Shown here: piece after piece, positions 17,470 to 30,008 of the stretch
Layout: each line of letters starts with the position of its first letter
Numbering within the stretch: the first letter of the stretch is position 1
Assembly: GCF_026626665.1 (NCBI RefSeq)
Contig: NZ_JAPNKE010000002.1
Span: 11,676,001 to 11,740,000 of the forward strand
Origin: Nannocystis pusilla
Lineage (GTDB): Bacteria; Myxococcota_A; Polyangia; Nannocystales; Nannocystaceae
Direction of reading: 5' to 3'
Length of the DNA stretch: 64,000 nucleotides
Program-made: the position numbers and the translations under genes
The notes under the pieces: model-generated
What the model saw: only the letters and a program-made list of their open reading frames with translations
The model's database searches: none
Told to the model about the DNA's origin: nothing

Positions 17470-18859
17470 ATGAATACGCTCATCCATCCACGAACGGAGC
17501 AAGCGCTCCGATTGCCCGGGCCTGCCGGCTATCCGCTGGTCGGCGCGCTCCCCACGATCCTGCGCGAGGGGGTCTTCGAGTACGTCGAGCGCTGCTGGCG
17601 GGACTACGGTGATTTCTTTCAGATCCCGACCGCCGGTCGCAGCCGGATCATCTTCACCGCTCACCCCGACGCGATCGAGCGGATCCTCCACACCAGGGTC
17701 GACAATTACTACAAGGGCAAGGGCTACGACCCGCTCCGTCCGCTCCTCGGCAACGGCCTCATCACCAGCACCGGCGACTTCTGGGTCCGCCAGCGCAAGC
17801 TGACCCAGCCGGCGTTCCACATGGACAACCTGCGACGAATGGTGCCGGTGATGGCCCGCTGCGTCGAGGACATGCTCGGCGAGTGGGAGGCGCGGCGGCG
17901 CCGCGGCGCGGTGCTCGACCTGCACGCCGAGAGCATGCACCTCGCGCAGCGGATCGTCGGCTTTACCCTCTTCGGCATGGACCTGAGCGATCGCGAGGCG
18001 GCCTCGTCGCGCGCGGTCACCGAGAGCCTCGAGATCGCCGGCCAGCGGATGAACCGCGGCGCGCTGACGCTGCCGCTGTCGGTCCCGACCCCGGCGAATC
18101 TGCGCTTTCGTCGGGCGCTGCGGACCCTCGACGAGATCGTCTACGACATCATCGGGCACGCGCGGAAGGCCGGGCCCGAGGCCCAGCCGACGCTGCTGCG
18201 CCTGCTGATGGAGGCGCGCGACGACGGCCCCGGCGACGGCATGAGCGACCAGCAGTTGCGCGACGAGATCGTCACCCACTACGTCGCCGGCCACGAGACG
18301 ACCGCGCTGATCCTCACCTGGACGTTCTGGTTCCTCGGCCAGCATCCGGACGTGTACGCGAAGGTGCGCGAAGAGATCGCGGGGCTCGGGCTCACCGGAG
18401 CGCCCGCCATCGAGGACCTCGATCGTCTCACCTACACGCGAATGGTCTTCGACGAGGTCATGCGGCTGCGGCCGCCGGTGTGGGCGCAGACCCGGACCAC
18501 GCGCGAGGACGACGTCCTGATGGCGCGCCGGATCCCCGCAGACAGCTTCGTCATGTTCTCGGCGTATTTCTGCCACCATCATCCCGCGTTCTGGGACGAA
18601 CCGTCGGAGTTCCGCCCCGAGCGCTTCACGCCCGAGCGGGTGCGGGCTCGTCACCGGTATGCACACATCCCATTCAGTGCGGGGCCGCGCGTGCATCGGC
18701 AAGCGTTACGCGCTTTACGAGCTGAGCACCGCGCTGGCGCTGATCCTGACGCGATTCCGAATCGACGTGCTGCCGGGGCAGGACGTGGGGATCCGGCCGA
18801 CCGCGACGGTGCACCCCGATCGCCCGATATACGCGCACTTGCGCGGCCCAGGCCGCTGA
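17470..18859 (+). CDS. Cytochrome P450 of the terpene cluster
   Basis: ATG 17470 follows GGGAGGTGA. All core P450 elements are visible: the proline-rich start (LPGPAGYPLVG), helix C (WVRQRKLTQPAFH), the I-helix oxygen motif AGHETT, ExxR in FDEVMRLRPP, the PERF-like meander (FRPERF) and the haem loop FSAGPRACIG, whose Cys comes right after a frame change near 18680. Total ~460 residues. No redox partner is encoded nearby. As third gene of the cluster it should oxidise the terpene hydrocarbon or alcohol made by the two cyclases. Confidence 0.88.
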
Positions 18860-19012
18860 TCGCCCGGGCGGGCGCGCCGGCCGGCCGGACGGGCAATCGC
18901 TGGTTCGCAACCGCGCCGTGCGCCGCGACTCACCGCACTCGACTGCGCCTGTCCGGCGCTTCTCGGGCCCGCGGAACGCTGGTATAGAGGACAGCACGTA
19001 AGGGAGGATTAG

Positions 19013-20502
<1,490 letters not shown>

Positions 20503-20506
<4 letters not shown>

Positions 20507-20946
20507 GAATGCGTCGACCGATCAGCATCCTCGTCGCCGACGACGACCCCGAGGACCGCATGCTCGCCGAGGAGGCGCTCCGCGAGAGCCGCCTCGTCAA
20601 CGACATCCGCTTCGTCGACGACGGCGAGGACCTGCTCGATTACCTGTACGGGCGCGGCAAGTACAGCGGCGGCGACAACCCGCGGCCCGACATGATCCTG
20701 CTCGATCTCAACATGCCGCGGATGGACGGCCGCGAGGCGCTCAAGGTGATCAAGGGCGACCCGGAGCTGCGCCGGATCCCGGTGGTCGTGTTGACCACGT
20801 CCAAGGCCGAGGAGGACATCTACCGCACTTACGATCTCGGCGTGAACTCGTTCATCATCAAGCCGGTGACGTTCGATTCGCTCGTCGACATCATGAAGGT
20901 ATTGGGCGCGTACTGGTTCCAGATCGTCGAGATTCCCCCGCCGTAG
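20503..20946 (+). CDS. Single-domain response regulator (Rcp1-like)
   Basis: GTG start at 20503 inside the stop of the kinase, with GGAG upstream: translational coupling. An intact 147-residue receiver with the acidic pair VADDDPED, acceptor Asp in LLDLNMP, Thr in VVLTTS and Lys in IIKPV. The long insert YLYGRGKYSGG after helix 2 is typical of Rcp1-type regulators that pair with phytochrome-like kinases. No output domain, so it passes phosphate on or acts by protein contact. Confidence 0.9.
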
Positions 20947-21062
20947 CGGCCCGCCGCCGCGAGCGGACGATCGACCGGTGGGGGCGACTCCACCCGGCTG
21001 TCGGAGCTGTTCGCGCCCCGCAATCGGCGGAGCGGGGGTAGTCTGAGGACGAGGCGGCGATC

Positions 21063-22238
21063 ATGAGGCGACGAATTCGGTGCTGCTCGTCGAGGACGAC
21101 GAGGACGACTTCATCATGACGCAGGCGCTGCTGTCCGAGATCGACGACCCGGAATGTGCCCTCACCTGGGCGCAGACCTTCGAGGAGGGGCTGCAGCGCC
21201 TCCTCGAGGGGTCGTTCGACGTGTGCCTCCTCGACTACGCGCTGGGCGAGCGGACCGGCATGGAGCTGCTGGCGCAGAGCGCCACCGCCGGCGTCGAGGT
21301 GCCGATCATCTTCCTCACCGCGCAGGACCAGCGCCGGCTCGACGTCGAGGCCACGCGCCTGGGCGCCGCCGACTACCTGGTGAAGTCCCGATCCGCGCCG
21401 ACCTGCTCGAGCGGTCGATCCGCTACGCGCTCGAGTGGTCGCGGTCGCTCTCGGCCCTGCGCCTCTTGAACCGCGAGCTCGAGCTGACGCGCGATCAGGC
21501 CATCCGCGCCAATCAGGCCAAGAACGACCTCCTCACCGCAGTGAGCCAGGCCTACCGCGAGTCGCTCGGGACCATCGTCACCTGCAACGACGCCATCGAG
21601 GCGCGGCTCGCCGGGCGCGACGCGATCGCCGAGGGCTACGCCCGCGAGGTCCGCGAGGCCTGTCGCACCCTCGAGCGGTTGTTGACGGACGTCCTCGACA
21701 TGAGCGCGAGCGCCAGCGCGAGCGAGGGGCCGCCGATCCAGCCGCGGCGCCTGGCCCTGGCGCCGTTCGTCGAGGAGGTGGTGGCGGCGATCCGTCCGCT
21801 GGTCGGGCACAACGACAACACCCTCGAGGTCGTCGTCGCCGACGACGTCGGCGTGATCGAGACCGACCCGGCGCACCTGCGGCGGGTCCTGCTCACCCTG
21901 CTCGCCAACACCTGCAAGTTCGCGCGTCGCGGCCGCATTGAGCTGTCGGTCGCGCGCCGCTCGCAGGACGGCGTCGAGGGCGTCGAGCTGGCGATCCGCC
22001 CCAGCGGCCTGTGGATGACGCCGGCGCAGCTCGAGCTGCTGTTCGCCAGCATCCCTCAGGCCGACGCCGGGTGGCGCCGCGGGGCGGCTGGACGGAGTCG
22101 GGGCTCGCGGCCTGCCGGCGGGTCTGTCGCGGGCTCGGCGGCGAGCTGTTCGTCGAGACGGAGGGCGTGCGCCGGACGGTGCTGCGCGTGTGGGTCCCGG
22201 ACCTGAGCGCGGCCGAAAGCGAGAGTGGGGCCTCGTGA
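21063..22238 (+). CDS. Receiver fused to a degenerate histidine kinase (pseudokinase)
   Basis: N-terminal receiver (SVLLVEDDEDD, LLDYALGERTG, TAQD, LVKS) followed by a kinase-like half that aligns along its length with the next gene. The phosphoacceptor box reads AVSQAYRESL where the paralogue has SVSHEFRTPL: His is replaced by Gln (codon 21547). The G1 box DTGIGM is replaced by PSGLWM and the G2 glycines are lost, while the N-box Asn (LLANTCKF) remains. It should neither autophosphorylate nor bind ATP well, but may still receive phosphate and dimerise. Frame changes near 21076, 21390 and 22080. ATG 21063 assumes one missing base before SVLLVED; GTG 21080 is the alternative. Confidence 0.78.
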
Positions 22239-22259
22239 CGGGGCCGCGGAGGTTCATGC

Positions 22260-23461
<1,202 letters not shown>

Positions 23462-23601
23462 CGCGATGATCCATGGGACGGGGTCGCTGCCGCGGCCCTC
23501 CGCGCATTCGAGCGCTGGACCGGCCATTCGCCGCAGGCCTGGCGGCGGAGCCGGACGCATTCATCCGATCTGGAGTCGTCGCAATCGCGATGACGCCGTG
23601 A

Positions 23602-24547
23602 TCAGGGCTGAGGAAGACCGCAGAGGCCGAGCTTCTCCAGGCCGGGCGGGGCGGTGCCGAGGTCGAACCAGGGGATGCACTGCAGACCCTGACCGGGGCA
23701 GTCGGTCGGCTCGAGGGTGTTGTCGCAGTACGGCAGGCAGCAGCCGAGCGCCGCGGGTCGCACTCGCCGGCGAACTCGGGGCTGACGCAGATGAGACCGG
23801 GGTCGCAAGCGTTGGCGTATTCGCAGGGGTCGAAGGCCTGGCCCTCTCGCCGCTGGCGTCGAGGACGCACAGGAAGTTGGCGGGGTCGTTCGGGTTGGGG
23901 AGGCAGAGGTCGCCGCCCGGGCAGTCCTGCTTCAGCGGGTCGCAGTTCGGGAGGCACAGGTTGAGGATGCCCTCGCCGCTGATATGACACGTCGCCCCCG
24001 GCGACTCGCAGCTCGGGGCTTCGGGCGAGCCCACGCACATCGCAATGCAGGTTCCGACGCCGTCGACGACGTTCCAGCACATCTGACCGACGTCGCAGGT
24101 GTCCTCGCCGCTGACGCCGGAGCCGAACACCATGCAGGGCTCGCCGACGTCGTCGGGGTTCGGGACGACGTCGACGCACTTCAGGCTCTCCCACGAGCTG
24201 TCGCCGTCGCCGGACCACGGCATGCACTTCTGGCCTTCGGGACAGTCCTGCACCCATGGGTCGCACCAATCATCATTCGCGCCGCCGCCGTCCGGCGGAG
24301 TGATGTCGCCGTTGGAGCTGTTCCCGGTCGTGCCGGGGTCGGGCGCGGCGGTGGTCGAGGTGACGGGATCCTGCGGCTCGGTGGTCGGCTCCGCCGTGGT
24401 CGAGTTGCCGGCGTCGGGGAGCGTCGTCGCCGGCGCGGTGGTGGTCTCGGTGGTCTGGCCGCCGGCGCTGGTCTCGGCGTCGCCGAGGGGACGCTCAGTG
24501 CAGGCGGTCACGACGAGGAGGGCGAGCGAGAGGTTGCGGATCGACAT
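23602..24547 (-). CDS. Cys-rich myxobacterial lipoprotein
   Basis: ATG 24547, signal peptide with lipobox VVTAC, then ~75 residues of Thr/Ser/Pro/Gly linker, then a Cys-rich region with repeated short motifs CDPWVQDCPEGQKCMPW, CDPLKQDCPGGDLCLP and a final GCCLPYC and DCPGQGLQCIPW. About two dozen Cys suggest a disulfide-stabilised surface protein. Homologues of this type are common in Nannocystis-like genomes, sometimes mislabelled as ribulose-phosphate epimerase; I see no enzyme fold. Frame changes near 23850 and 23755. Function unknown. Confidence 0.72.
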
Positions 24548-25168
24548 GGCTGAAAGGACCTGTGCGAAGGGCCCAGGGGCGAAGAGATCGGTCACCGAGG
24601 GACGAGCAGGAAGAAATCTAACATATCAAGCTTACAAAACTTTAAATTAAACTATAAAATACAAAACTGCGATAGATTTGGTTGTAAAGAGAGCGATATC
24701 GCACAATCGAGACCCAGGGTGTCCTTCGGCGGGACCCTTCGCTGCAGAGCCGGGACGCTCCCGTTTGCGCGCTGTGCGCGATTGGCTCCGTGCCGTCCGC
24801 CAGCGCAAAGGGAACAGGGCAAAAGCGGGCCGCACGTCCGGTTTCGCCGCGGAGGACGCGGTTAGCCGGAAGGCCGGCGCACGCAACTGCAAACACAATC
24901 GTGCCAGGACAAGCGCCCCGGACGCAGCGAGCGGATCCGGGGCAATGGCAGCAGGCTCAAGGGCAGATTCACGAACACACGATCGATTGAAGGCCCTCCG
25001 AGCGCCCGGTCCGCCGGGGCTCCCCGTCGTGGATCGGGGAGCGCGCTCGTCCGGTGCAGCGCGCCACCCGGGGCGTCGCGCCGGCCCACTGCCGACATTC
25101 GGCGTCGCGGCTCCCGCCCGATGCCACTCACGCCATCCGAGCCGTCGCGCTCGACAAAGGATCACACC
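24548..25168. other. Intergenic region with an A+T-rich island
   Basis: Divergent gap between two lipoprotein genes. It contains the A+T-rich block 24617-24680; the rest is ordinary G+C-rich sequence without a convincing gene. An 84-codon minus-strand open frame (24642-24896) lacks a ribosome site and looks accidental. Confidence 0.45.
24617..24680 (-). promoter_or_regulatory. A+T-rich upstream element of the Cys-rich lipoprotein gene
   Basis: About 60 bp with very few G or C (runs such as ACTTTAAATTAAACTATAAA), 70-130 bp before ATG 24547. In this background such a stretch is a striking outlier and most likely the promoter and its upstream element, or a site for a nucleoid protein. Exact hexamers are ambiguous because many A/T hexamers fit. 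Confidence 0.4.
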
Positions 25169-25441
25169 ATGCAGTTCAAGACACCCGTCCTCATGACCCT
25201 GGCCTTCTCCCTCGTCTCGGCAGTCGGCTGCGCCCAGACCAAGCTCGACCGCAAGGAGCGGGCCGAGGAGGGGATGGAGCGCCAGGAGGAGCGCATCGAC
25301 CGTCGTGAGGAGCGCATCGACGAGAAGCAGGCCGACCCCGACAACAGCGCGGCCAAGGAAGAGCGCCTCGAGAACCGCGAGGACCGCCTGGAGGAGCGCG
25401 AGGAGCTGCTCAAGGCCAACGACGGCAAGCCGAACAACTAG
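25169..25441 (+). CDS. Small charged coiled-coil lipoprotein
   Basis: ATG 25169 after AAAGGA. Signal peptide with lipobox AVGC, then ~65 residues made almost only of Glu, Arg, Asp and Lys in heptad-like order (RQEERIDRREERIDEKQ, ERLENREDRLEEREELL). One undisturbed frame. Likely a helical rod anchored by lipid in a membrane, comparable in layout to small Lpp-like spacers, though no peptidoglycan-linking Lys end is visible. Confidence 0.72.
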   Translation: MQFKTPVLMTLAFSLVSAVGCAQTKLDRKERAEEGMERQEERIDRREERIDEKQADPDNSAAKEERLENREDRLEEREELLKANDGKPNN

Positions 25442-25554
25442 TGCGGAGCTGCGGCGGCGGCGGAGGTGCGGCGATCGCCGCGCCCCGCCGCTCCGTGCCA
25501 TTTTTATCAGCCCGGCGCTCGGGCCTCGCGGCCGAGCCCGCGACGAGGACGATC

Positions 25555-27072
25555 ATGTCCGACTTCCACCCGGGCCACGAGGCTGCGAATCTGTTCGCGC
25601 CCGATCCGTCCGTCTCCAATCCGCCCGACGCGGATGCACCCGAGCGGCCGGCCCGCTTCTACCGCCCCGACCCGAACCATCCCGAGCGACTGCTGCGGAT
25701 CGCCGGCGACGACGACGTCGACCAGGCCGACCTCACCGCGACGGCGATGCACGGGGCCTTCCGCGCGTTCGTGCTCGACCCGCATTACCCGTGCGTCGGA
25801 GCGCGCAGCGCGGTCCACAACAACAGCTATCGCCTGGGTGTCTACGACGCGCTCGGCAGCGCGGCGGCGACCGCCGCGCTGGCGCGCGACCTGGCGACGT
25901 TCACCCGCGACATCGACCAGATCGACGGCCCCTTCGCCACCTTCGTGGCGCTGTTCACCGGCCCGCAGGACGCGGGCGAGCAGTCCTTCGAGCGCGCGCT
26001 GTGGTCCCAGCTGCAGGCGTTGCACGAGGCCGACGCGGCGCCGTGGGACTCGTCGGTCAGCAGCGATCCCGACGACCCGCACTTCTCGTTCAGCTACGCC
26101 GGCACGGCCTACTTCATCGTCGGCCTGCACCCCGGCAGCGCTCGCCTGAGCCGCCAGTTCCCGTGGCCCGCGCTGGTGTTCAACCCGCACGCGCAGTTCG
26201 AGCGCCTGCGCGAGACCGGCAAGTACGAGCGCATGCAGGCGGTGGTGCGCGACAAGGAGCGCGCGCTGCAGGGCGACATCAACCCGGCGCTCGACGACTT
26301 CGGCGGCGACAGCGAGGCCCGCCAGTACAGCGGGCGGCAGGTCGAGCCGGACTGGCACGCGCCGTTCCAACCGCGCGGCAGCGAGGCGGAGGCCGAGGCG
26401 GAGGACGAGCCGCAGGCGCCGACGGGCGGGTGCCCGTATCATTCGCGGGTGACCGCGACCCATGTCATCGAGCCGCGCCCCGGCGTGCGCTACCGGATCC
26501 CCAGACAGTCGGGCGTGGCCTTTGCGATCGAACGCGGCCAGCTGCTGCGAATCATCGATCCCGAGGGCCGGCAGGTGTGCGACCTCTACAGCCTGGCCCG
26601 CGGCGAGCTGCGCGAGCACCTCAGCTCCGGCCGCAGCATCGATTACGCCGACAAGCTGTACCTGTCGACCGGCGACGTGCTCTACAGCAACCGCGAGCGG
26701 CCGATGTGGACGATCGGGCGCGACGACGTCGGCCGGCACGACCTGGTGCTGACGCCCTGCAGCCCCGAGATGTACCGCAGGCTGCGCGGCGACGACGGCA
26801 CCCACCCGAGCTGCTACGAGAACCTGCGCGGGCCGCTGGCGGCGTTCGGGGTCGAGGCCGACAGCATCGGCTCGACCTTCAACATCTTCATGGACGTCCG
26901 CTTCGACCCGGCGACCGGCAAGATGACGATCGCGCCGCCGGCCAGCGCGGCCGGCGACTGCATCGAGCTGCGCGCCGAGATGGACATGGTCGTCGGCCTG
27001 ACCGCCTGCTCGAGCGAGGTCACGAACGCGGGCAGCCTGAAGCCGATCGACTTCGAGCTGGTCCCGGAGTGA
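25555..27072 (+). CDS. Fusion of GntA/YqcI-YcgG haem N-oxygenase-like domain with a DUF1989 domain
   Basis: A 505-residue protein in one frame. Residues ~35-265 match the YqcI/YcgG family: YPCVGARSAVHNNSYRLGVY, GLHPGSARLSRQFPWPALVF and EARQYSGRQVEPDW. Family member GntA is a haem-dependent guanidine N-hydroxylase. After an acidic Glu/Ala linker and GGCPYHS, residues ~290-505 match DUF1989 (urea carboxylase-associated), with the conserved Cys set in EGRQVCDLYSL, LTPCSPEMY, HPSCYEN and GLTACSSEVTNAG. Other DUF1989 pairs form carboxyguanidine deiminase. Both halves are thus linked to guanidine chemistry, which suggests a two-step enzyme, but the substrate is unknown. The ATG at 25555 fits the domain start. 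Its end overlaps the convergent neighbour. Confidence 0.82.
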   Translation: MSDFHPGHEAANLFAPDPSVSNPPDADAPERPARFYRPDPNHPERLLRIAGDDDVDQADLTATAMHGAFRAFVLDPHYPCVGARSAVHNNSYRLGVYDALGSAAATAALARDLATFTRDIDQIDGPFATFVALFTGPQDAGEQSFERALWSQLQALHEADAAPWDSSVSSDPDDPHFSFSYAGTAYFIVGLHPGSARLSRQFPWPALVFNPHAQFERLRETGKYERMQAVVRDKERALQGDINPALDDFGGDSEARQYSGRQVEPDWHAPFQPRGSEAEAEAEDEPQAPTGGCPYHSRVTATHVIEPRPGVRYRIPRQSGVAFAIERGQLLRIIDPEGRQVCDLYSLARGELREHLSSGRSIDYADKLYLSTGDVLYSNRERPMWTIGRDDVGRHDLVLTPCSPEMYRRLRGDDGTHPSCYENLRGPLAAFGVEADSIGSTFNIFMDVRFDPATGKMTIAPPASAAGDCIELRAEMDMVVGLTACSSEVTNAGSLKPIDFELVPE

Positions 27073-27989
27073 CGTCGCAGGGCGGAGGCGCGGGCTGCTC
27101 GCCGAACATCGCGATCAGCTCGCGCTCGGCCGCGTCGGCCAGGACGTCGCGGCCCATCCGGCTCTCCTCGCCGAAGAAGGCGTTGGAGGTGCGGGTGTCG
27201 AACACGTGGGTGGCCAGCAAGGCGAACGCGCTCTCCTCGTCGGTGACGTCCTCGGAGGTCATGACCCGGCGCCCCGGATCGTCGTGGTCCTCGCGCTCGA
27301 AGCGGCCCTCCCACCGATCGCCCAGCGCGCGGCTGAAGTACTGCGAGGCGAGGTTGCCGGTGCGATCCATGTGACCCGCGCCGACGACCACGCGCAGCTG
27401 CGACCACTGCTCCGGGGTCATGTCGGCGACCCACGCGGAGAAGGTGGCGTGGGTGGTGTGCAGCTGGTCGCGCGCGGCGTCGGCGATGTTGGCGCGGATG
27501 TCGTCCATCTGCGCCCGCAGGAACGCGACGAGCGCGGCGCCGGTGACCCCGTTGGCCGACAACACCTCGGCGATGAACCGCCGCGAGGCGTCGAGCAGCC
27601 GGCGCTGACGCTCGAGCTGGGTCCGGTCGAGCCCGGCCTCGCCGATCGCCAGGGCCACCGGATCGGTGCGTCGGCTCAGCTCCTCCAGCTGCGCGCGCGT
27701 CCTCGTCGAGGCTGCCGCCCTCGTCGCCGAGGATGGTCTGGAGCGCCAGCGGCACGTGGCAGATCGCCTTGAGCTGGTGATAAAGCCGAGTCCGCGCCGG
27801 CCCCACGCTGCGGCGTCCGCCGATCCGCAAGTACAGGCTGTCGCCGACCTGGGCCACCGATGGGCCCAGCTTGGCCAGCACGGCCCGCTGGCGCGCAGCG
27901 TAGGCCGCGAGGAAGGCGTCGTTGAGCTGGGCGATCGGGTCGCTCGGATCGAGCGCGGTCGGATGGGTGAGGCGCGGCGGCTGCGGCAT
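27020..27989 (-). CDS. Hypothetical protein (~320 aa)
   Basis: ATG 27989. Coherent helical protein: LNDAFLAAYAARQRAVLAKL, RLYHQLKAICHVPLALQTIL, then after a frame change near 27700 LEELSRRTDPVALAIGEAG, VVVGAGHMDRTGNLASQYF and AFALLATHVFDTRTSNAFF. No signal peptide and no recognised motif. The reading frame runs 53 bp into the end of the convergent fusion gene; the last ~15 residues are basic and may not be real. Function unknown. Confidence 0.6.
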
Positions 27990-28135
27990 GCGATCGCCTG
28001 ATTCATGGCACGCTTCGCTGCGGCCGCACCCGGTCGCGCGCCTCCGCGTGGAGGAGGACGGGGAGTGGTGCTCGCGGCGCGCGGGGGATCGGGCGAGGCG
28101 CTCGAGGCCGCCGAGGCGCACAGGCCGCGGCCCCA

Positions 28136-28310
28136 GCGAGCTCGGCGCTTCGGCCGTGCGCGCTCGAGCCATTGCGCAGCGAGCTCGGCGACCCGGAGGT
28201 CGAATGTTCGCCGATTCATCGCCGCGCGCGCAGCGAGCTCGGCGATTCGATCGTGGGCCGATTCATCGCGCGCGCGCAGCGAGCTCGGCGATTCGCAGGT
28301 CGATCTCGGG
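28136..28310. repeat. ~45-bp imperfect direct repeats (AGCGAGCTCGGCG core)
   Basis: Four copies of AGCGAGCTCGGCGATTCG-like sequence, spaced by about 40-60 bp, with GCCGATTCATCGC between copies. The last copy encodes the C-terminal IAELAARAR of the phosphotransferase, so the array looks like duplication of the gene's 3' end into the intergenic space. Confidence 0.55.
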
Positions 28311-29086
28311 CGCGTCGCCGTCGGCGAGGATCCACGCGGCCGACAGGCCGGACCAGGCGAGGAGCCAGTCGAGCAGGCGCGCGCGGGCGATGCCCGAGCG
28401 CTGGGTGACGAGCTCGAGCCGGCGGTGGAACACCCGCTCGTGGACGGCCAGGGCGGGCCGCCGGCCATGTCGGGGTTGGCGAACACGACGGCGTAGTCGA
28501 AGGCCGGATCGCCGAGGAGGTGCTTCGGATCGATCGCCAACCAGCCGCGCGCGCCGAAGTCGAGCACGTTGTCGTGGTGGAGGTCGCCGTGGAGCGGCCG
28601 CACGTCGCGGAGGTCGGCCAGCAGCCGCGAGGCCGTGGCAAGGGCCTCGCGCAGGAGACCGCCGTGGCGGCGCGCGCCGGGCCCCAGGGCGGAGAACCAC
28701 GTGGGGAGATCGACGAGGCCGGCGGGGATCGGGGTGGGGCGCGGCCGGTGAAGCGCGGCGATCGCGTCGCACAGGGCGATCGTCGCCTCGTCGTCATGAC
28801 CGCTGCGCGCGAGCTCGGCGAGCGAGCGAGAGCCGGTGGCCCGCCCGAGCAGCAGCGCCGTGTCGTCGGCCGCGAGCAGCCGGGCCGCGCCGTCGCCGGC
28901 CCACCAGCGCAGCAGGATGTGGCCGTGGCGCTCGTCGGGGTCGGTGGCGACCTTGAGCATCGCCGGCTCGTCGCCGCGCCGCACGGGGAGCAGGCGGGCC
29001 GCGCGAGTGACGATCGGCGCGCCGTCGGGGACGAGGCCCCAGCGCGTCAGATACGCCGCGAACAGGTCGGGTTCGGCCGCAGGCAC
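28263..29086 (-). CDS. Aminoglycoside/hydroxyurea phosphotransferase-like kinase (StrB family)
   Basis: APH(6)/hydroxyurea-kinase type fold. The catalytic loop is PLHGDLHHDNVLDFG and the metal-binding segment WLAIDPKHLLGDPAFDYA; the N-lobe has AMLKVATDPDERHGH. It would phosphorylate a small hydroxyl-containing metabolite or antibiotic. One frame change near 28470; after it LLDWLLAWSGLSAAWILADG and the end at 28263. GTG 29086 is chosen because conserved sequence starts there; ATG 29161 is an alternative that adds 25 residues. A resistance role is inferred from the family only. Confidence 0.72.
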
Positions 29087-30008
29087 GGGCGGATGATACC
29101 CGGCCCGGCCGCCCCATGCGGCGACCGTGCCGCCGGCGCCGACGACGAGGGAGCGACGCATCCCTGGCGGAGGCGAGCGAGTAATCCTTGTCGGCGGTGA
29201 CAGCCGCGCTCCGGCGAGCGGCCCGCGCCGACCACCGCGAGGCACCGCTGCTCGCGAGGACATCGAACGTGGTGCCTCGGGCGGGCGGGGCGGCGGCGAG
29301 ACGGTGCAGGAGGACCCGTCCGGACGCGCCGCGGCGGGCACGACGGACAATCAGCGCACCGCGGCAATGGCGAGCCACGGGCGCGAAGGCGCGGCCTCCC
29401 CGGCGCGCGCACTCGGGTGATTCGTGGGGTCTGCACATTCGCCGCCGTCACGGCTCGGCGCCACGAGCCGCGGCCATCGCGAATGCGGGCATCGCCGCGC
29501 GGGGGCGGCGAGGCCGGTCGCAGGAACGTCGTCGAGTCGTCCGATTGTGACGCCGAGGGCCGACATTGCGCCCCGGGCGGCGATGCCGATCGGAGAAAGA
29601 GTCGATGCGTCGCCCGATCGCCGGCGACGCCGAGCGCCGGCATGGCCGCGCCAGGCGCTGCCATGCCGGTCGGACCCGGGGCGGCCAATGATCATGGGCA
29701 ACGCCGAGCGCCGGCATTGCCGCCCTCGGCGCGGCCATGCCGGTCGCAGAAAGAGTCGATGTATCGGCCGATGGCGGCGAGGTCGAACTCCGGCATTGCC
29801 GCCCGCGGGGCGGCGATGCCGGTCGCGGAATGTGTCGTCGCGTCGTCCGATGGCGACGCCGGGGACCGGCATTGCCGCCTGGGCGCGGCGATGCCGGTCG
29901 CGGAAAGAGTCGATGCCTCGCCCGACGGGCGGCGAACCCGAACGCGCCGGCATTGCCGCCGCGGGCGCGGCGATGCCGGTCGCTGTCGGACCCGTCAGGT
30001 CCGTGCGC
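29087..30008. other. Gene-free region dominated by a hairpin repeat array
   Basis: The first 400 bp hold no recognised gene; 29486-29994 is the repeat array described separately. Frames are open on both strands because stops are rare, but no frame is conserved from unit to unit, since unit lengths (71-86 bp) are mostly not multiples of three. Confidence 0.55.
29486..29994. repeat. Array of seven 71-86-bp units, each with a hairpin
   Basis: Units start near 29486, 29561, 29637, 29711, 29790, 29876 and 29947. Each opens with CCGGCATTGCCGCC, a short G+C loop and GCGGCGATGCCGG, which can pair as a 12-13-bp stem, followed by a linker with GTCGCAGAAAGAGTCGATG and TCGCCCGATGGCG-like sequence. Stems vary by compensating or near-compensating changes. 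It lies downstream of the secreted Gly/Trp-rich gene ending at 30009. Confidence 0.7.

Noticed and set aside
14941..18702. Open minus-strand frame of over 1200 codons
   Set aside because: It is exactly antisense to the terpene cyclases and P450, whose catalytic motifs are clear; long antisense frames are normal at this G+C content.
24642..24896. 84-codon minus-strand frame ending in the A+T-rich island
   Set aside because: No ribosome site, and its C-terminal residues come from the promoter-like A+T block.
29486..29994. CRISPR array
   Set aside because: The inter-repeat segments are themselves conserved, repeats are long and degenerate, unit length varies, and no cas gene is present.
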